Source of the DNA: Yamadazyma tenuis
Lineage: Eukaryota > Ascomycota > Pichiomycetes > Serinales > Debaryomycetaceae
Reading direction: 5' to 3'
Assembly (NCBI RefSeq): GCF_029203305.1
Contig: NC_089464.1
Span: forward strand, 372,001-436,000
DNA length: 64,000 bases
This document shows, piece after piece, positions 59,786-64,000 of this stretch. The notes below the pieces were generated by a model, which was given only the letters and a program-made list of their open reading frames with translations, was not told the DNA's origin and did not search any database. The position numbers and the translations under genes are program-made. Position 1 is the first letter of the stretch; every line of letters starts with the position of its first letter.

Positions 59786-61882
59786 ATGTCTTCTCCATTT
59801 GGTGTTGATTTCGGTAACAGCAACACTGTTATTGCTTGTGCCAGAAACAGAGGTATCGACATTATCGTCAATGAAGTTTCTAACCGTACTACTCCCTCGT
59901 TGGTCGGATTCGGTACCAAGAACAGATTCATCGGTGAATCTGGTAAAAATCAACAAGGTTCGAACTTAAAGAACACTGTTGAAAACTTGAAGAGAATCTT
60001 AGGGTTGAACTACAATGATCCAGACCTTGAAATTGAAAAGAAGTACTTCACCTCCCAGTTGGTTGAGAATGAGGATGGTGGTGTAAGCGCCAAGGTTAGA
60101 TTCATGGGTGAACAGACCGAATTCACTTCTACCCAATTGGCCGCTATGTACCTCAACAAGATCAAGGATATCACCGTCAAGGAAACTAAGGCTAATATCC
60201 AAGATATCTGTCTTTCTGTTCCAATTTGGTACACTGAAAAACAAAGAAGAGCCGCCACCGATGCCTGCAAAATTGCTGGTTTAAACCCAGTTAGAATTGT
60301 CAACGAAGTTACTGCTGCTGCTGTTGGTTATGGTGTTTTCAAGGCCAATGATTTACCGGAAGATGAACCAAAGAAGGTTGCTTTCCTTGATATTGGTCAC
60401 TCATCCTTCCAAGTTTCTATTGCAGCTGTTAAAAAGGGTGAATTGAAGATCTTGGGTTCTGCTTATGACAAACATTTTGGTGGTAGAGATTTCGATTTAG
60501 CTATTGCTAACCACTTTGCTGAAGAATTCCTTACCAAATACAAGATTAATATTCACGAAAACCCCAAGGCATTCTACAGAGTGTTGTCCTCTGCTGAAAA
60601 ATTGAAGAAGGTTTTGTCTGCCAATTCTTCTGCTCCTTTCAACATTGAATCTTTGATGAACGATGTTGACGTCTCTTCTTCTTTGACTAGAGATGAATTG
60701 GAAGAATTCATTCAGCCATTATTGGAAAGAATCCATCTTCCTATTGAAGCTGCTTTGAAGGATGCTAATTTGACCACTGATGATCTTGACTCCATTGAAG
60801 TCATTGGTGGATGTACCAGAGTTCCATCTATCAAGGCTAGATTAACTGAAATCTTCGGTAAACAATTGTCTTTCACTTTGAACCAAGACGAAGCCATTGC
60901 TAGAGGTAACGCATTTATTTGCGCTATGCACTCTCCAACTTTGAGAGTCAGACCTTTCAAATTTGAAGATTTCAACCCATACACAGTTTCTTACTACTGG
61001 GACAAAGAAGATGATGATGATGTAGATCATATGGTGGTCTTTGAAAAGGGTGGACTTTTCCCATCCACTAAGATTATCACTTTGGTCAGAAGTGGTGATT
61101 TTGAATTGGAAGCTAGGTATACTAACAAGGAAGAATTACCGGCTGGTACTGAAGAAACCATCTGTAAGTGGGAAATTAAAGGCGTTAACGTCAGTGAAGG
61201 TGAAAAGACCATTGCTACTAAGTTGAAATTGAGGAACGATCCAAGTGGATTCTACACCATTGAATCTGCTCACACTTTTGAAAACAAGTTGGTCAAAGAA
61301 TTAATTGAACCATCTGAAGAAGATAGTGAAGACAAGGAACCTGAATACCGTGAAGTCAAGAAGTCGGTGAAGAAGGATGATTTGGTTATTATTTCTCACT
61401 CCTCTGCTTTGACTGATGCTGCCAGAAACGAAGTCACGGAGAAAGAAAACTCAATGGTTATGGAAGATAAGTTAGTTGCTGAAACTGAAGATAGAAAGAA
61501 TGCATTGGAAGAGTACATCTATGAATTAAGAGGCAAGTTGGAAGAACAATACAAGGACTTTGCTTCCGAACAAGAAAAGGAAAAGTTAACTGGATTGTTG
61601 TTGAAAGCTGAAGACTGGCTTTACGATGATGGATATGACTCGTCCAAAGCCAAATATATTGCCAAATATGAAGAATTGGCCTCTATTGGTAATGTTATCA
61701 GAGGTAGATACTTGGCCAAAGAAGAGGAAAAGAAGCAGGCTGTAAGAGAAAAGCAAGAAGCTGCTCAAGCTGCTTTTATTGCCGAAAAGTTGGCTGCTCA
61801 AAGAAACACCCAGCAAACTCCAAACCAAACCAAAGAAGAAGAAGCTCCTAAAGAAGAGCAAGATATTGAAATGGGTATGTAA
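59786..61882 (+). CDS. SSE1: Hsp110 nucleotide-exchange chaperone Sse1
   Basis: 698 residues. The Hsp70-like ATPase domain opens [33 protein letters not shown], in the Hsp110 style (no GIDLGTT of canonical Hsp70). The nucleotide-binding region is intact and the substrate-binding region includes the extended acidic loop typical of Hsp110 (…[15 protein letters not shown]). A C-terminal helical lid and a tail ending EEDIEMGM-like acidic residues follow. Sse1 is the main cytosolic nucleotide-exchange factor of Ssa Hsp70s and also holds unfolded proteins. Codon use looks strongly biased (GGT, GCT, TCT, AAG), as for an abundant protein. No canonical heat-shock element could be confirmed upstream. 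Confidence 0.97.
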   Translation: MSSPFGVDFGNSNTVIACARNRGIDIIVNEVSNRTTPSLVGFGTKNRFIGESGKNQQGSNLKNTVENLKRILGLNYNDPDLEIEKKYFTSQLVENEDGGVSAKVRFMGEQTEFTSTQLAAMYLNKIKDITVKETKANIQDICLSVPIWYTEKQRRAATDACKIAGLNPVRIVNEVTAAAVGYGVFKANDLPEDEPKKVAFLDIGHSSFQVSIAAVKKGELKILGSAYDKHFGGRDFDLAIANHFAEEFLTKYKINIHENPKAFYRVLSSAEKLKKVLSANSSAPFNIESLMNDVDVSSSLTRDELEEFIQPLLERIHLPIEAALKDANLTTDDLDSIEVIGGCTRVPSIKARLTEIFGKQLSFTLNQDEAIARGNAFICAMHSPTLRVRPFKFEDFNPYTVSYYWDKEDDDDVDHMVVFEKGGLFPSTKIITLVRSGDFELEARYTNKEELPAGTEETICKWEIKGVNVSEGEKTIATKLKLRNDPSGFYTIESAHTFENKLVKELIEPSEEDSEDKEPEYREVKKSVKKDDLVIISHSSALTDAARNEVTEKENSMVMEDKLVAETEDRKNALEEYIYELRGKLEEQYKDFASEQEKEKLTGLLLKAEDWLYDDGYDSSKAKYIAKYEELASIGNVIRGRYLAKEEEKKQAVREKQEAAQAAFIAEKLAAQRNTQQTPNQTKEEEAPKEEQDIEMGM

Positions 61883-62051
61883 GTGATACAGATATAGTTT
61901 TTAGATTATAGTTTTTTAATCAGTATTTATCTTGACCAACTTAGTTGCATTTTCTCTGGCGATGAAAATCCCAACAGGGGCAACGGTTCTAGGCGGCTGC
62001 TGTGCATTCCAGTGCTAATTAGCCAAACGCGCCAGCACGTTTTGATTGCGA

Positions 62052-62060
62052 CCGGGTAAT
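62052..62060 (+). promoter_or_regulatory. Reb1-type site upstream of MNN9
   Basis: CCGGGTAAT matches the full Reb1 consensus and lies 91 bp before the MNN9 ATG. Confidence 0.4.
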
Positions 62061-62142
62061 ATTTTTCTCAAAATCTGCGCAGTGGGCGAGAAATCAAAAC
62101 TTGTTCTTCTCTGAATCAATCGTACAAATACCATCAACATAA

Positions 62143-63273
<1,131 letters not shown>

Positions 63274-63363
63274 ATATATATGACTGAACAATATATAAGT
63301 TTATCTTCCTTCCGCTCAAAGTTGTGGCATTGCACGACCATCGCCCTTCCTCAAAAAAACTGG

Positions 63364-63374
63364 GATGAGATGAG
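63364..63374 (+). promoter_or_regulatory. PAC box upstream of NOG1
   Basis: GATGAGATGAG is the classic PAC motif of ribosome-biogenesis promoters, 41-42 bp before the NOG1 ATG. Confidence 0.6.
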
Positions 63375-63415
63375 AAGAAAAAAAAATAGCTTTTGATTTG
63401 AGACCTTAAACAAAC

Positions 63416-64000
63416 ATGCAGCTTTCGTGGAAGGATATTCCGAGTGTTCCAAACACCAACGATATGTTGGATATTGTTCTTAATAGAACCCAACGTAAAA
63501 CTCCTACTGTGATAAGACCTGGATTCAAAATTACCAGAATTAGGGCATTTTACATGAGAAAAGTTAAGTTTACAGCTGAAGGTTTCAGTGAAAAGTTCAC
63601 TGATTTGTTAGCTGGTTTCCCAAACATTAATGACGTCCACCCTTTCCACAGAGATTTGATGGATACCTTGTATGAAAAGAATCATTATAAAATCTCCTTG
63701 GCTGCCGTTTCCAAAGCTAAAACTTTGATCGAACAAGTCTCCAGAGATTATAACAGATTATTAAAATTTGGTCAATCATTATATCAGTGTAAACAATTGA
63801 AAAGAGCTGCTTTGGGTAGAATGGCAACTATTGTTAAGAAGTTGAAGGATCCTTTGGTATATTTGGAACAAGTCAGACAACATTTAGGAAGATTGCCAAG
63901 TATTGACCCTAACACCAGAACTTTATTAATTTGCGGCTACCCTAACGTTGGTAAATCTTCCTTCTTAAAATGCATCACCAAGGCTGATGTCGAAGTTCAA
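63416..64000 (+). CDS. NOG1: Nucleolar GTPase Nog1, N-terminal part (cut by window end)
   Basis: The frame runs from the ATG at 63416 to the last base, giving 195 codons of a protein of about 640. The N-terminal four-helix region has the family marks [50 protein letters not shown] helix and LPSIDP. The start of the GTPase domain shows the P-loop GYPNVGKSS (about 174-182). Nog1 acts in 60S pre-ribosome maturation in the nucleolus. The PAC box before it fits that role. The rest lies beyond the window. Confidence 0.96.
   Translation, partial: MQLSWKDIPSVPNTNDMLDIVLNRTQRKTPTVIRPGFKITRIRAFYMRKVKFTAEGFSEKFTDLLAGFPNINDVHPFHRDLMDTLYEKNHYKISLAAVSKAKTLIEQVSRDYNRLLKFGQSLYQCKQLKRAALGRMATIVKKLKDPLVYLEQVRQHLGRLPSIDPNTRTLLICGYPNVGKSSFLKCITKADVEVQ

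Overview
The window is 64 kb of nuclear chromosome from a budding yeast (Saccharomycotina). The genes are dense, apparently intronless and AT-rich, and nearly every long frame matches a conserved yeast protein. The family set points to the CTG-serine group (Debaryomyces/Candida relatives): two tandem KRE2/MNT1-type mannosyltransferases, a UTR2-type chitin-glucan transglycosylase, an MNN1-family member and a SAP/yapsin-type protease. CTG codons look infrequent; one is the second codon of PPT1, where Ser would be unremarkable. I see no transposon, LTR, tRNA, rRNA, CRISPR or bacterial-type operon. The one structural RNA I recognise is a U6 snRNA gene.

Layout. 0-3.2 kb is gene-poor: the last codons of a gene, then a convergent pair made of an unknown 97-codon ORF and a Kex2-processed, 12-cysteine secreted protein, then 1.5 kb of non-coding DNA. 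3.3-12 kb: aspartyl protease, F-box/UIM protein (UFO1), an RPM2-like mitochondrial protein and a SAM methyltransferase. 12-22 kb: MNN1-type mannosyltransferase, OLA1, MRPL37, CLU1/TIF31 and an MMT-type mitochondrial metal transporter. 22-37 kb: THO2, TFIIIA (PZF1), a vacuolar-type ABCC transporter and BRO1. 38-52 kb: UTR2, alpha-COP (COP1), PPT1, COA4, SCM3 fused to zinc fingers, AFG3/YTA10, and an unrecognised Gln-Ala-repeat protein. 53-64 kb: two KRE2-family genes, U6 snRNA divergent from NPL4, SSE1, MNN9, and the start of NOG1, cut by the window end.

Themes. Golgi mannosylation and cell-wall assembly recur (MNN1-type, two KRE2-type, MNN9, UTR2, with COP1 for Golgi retrieval). Six genes serve mitochondria (RPM2-like, MRPL37, CLU1, MMT-type, COA4, AFG3), and four of them carry a UGUANAUA Puf3-type element after the stop. 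NOG1 and PZF1 each have a PAC-type box 42-43 bp before the ATG.

Most noteworthy are the U6 gene with a B-box 81 bp past its terminator, the secreted Cys-rich protein with its convergent partner ORF, the SCM3-zinc-finger fusion, the tandem KRE2 genes with near-identical DNA blocks, and an aspartyl protease with a KKR-containing loop before its second catalytic Asp. Identifications come from reading motifs and remembered families, not from database searches. Start codons were placed on ATG; several open frames extend upstream only through TTG or GTG.
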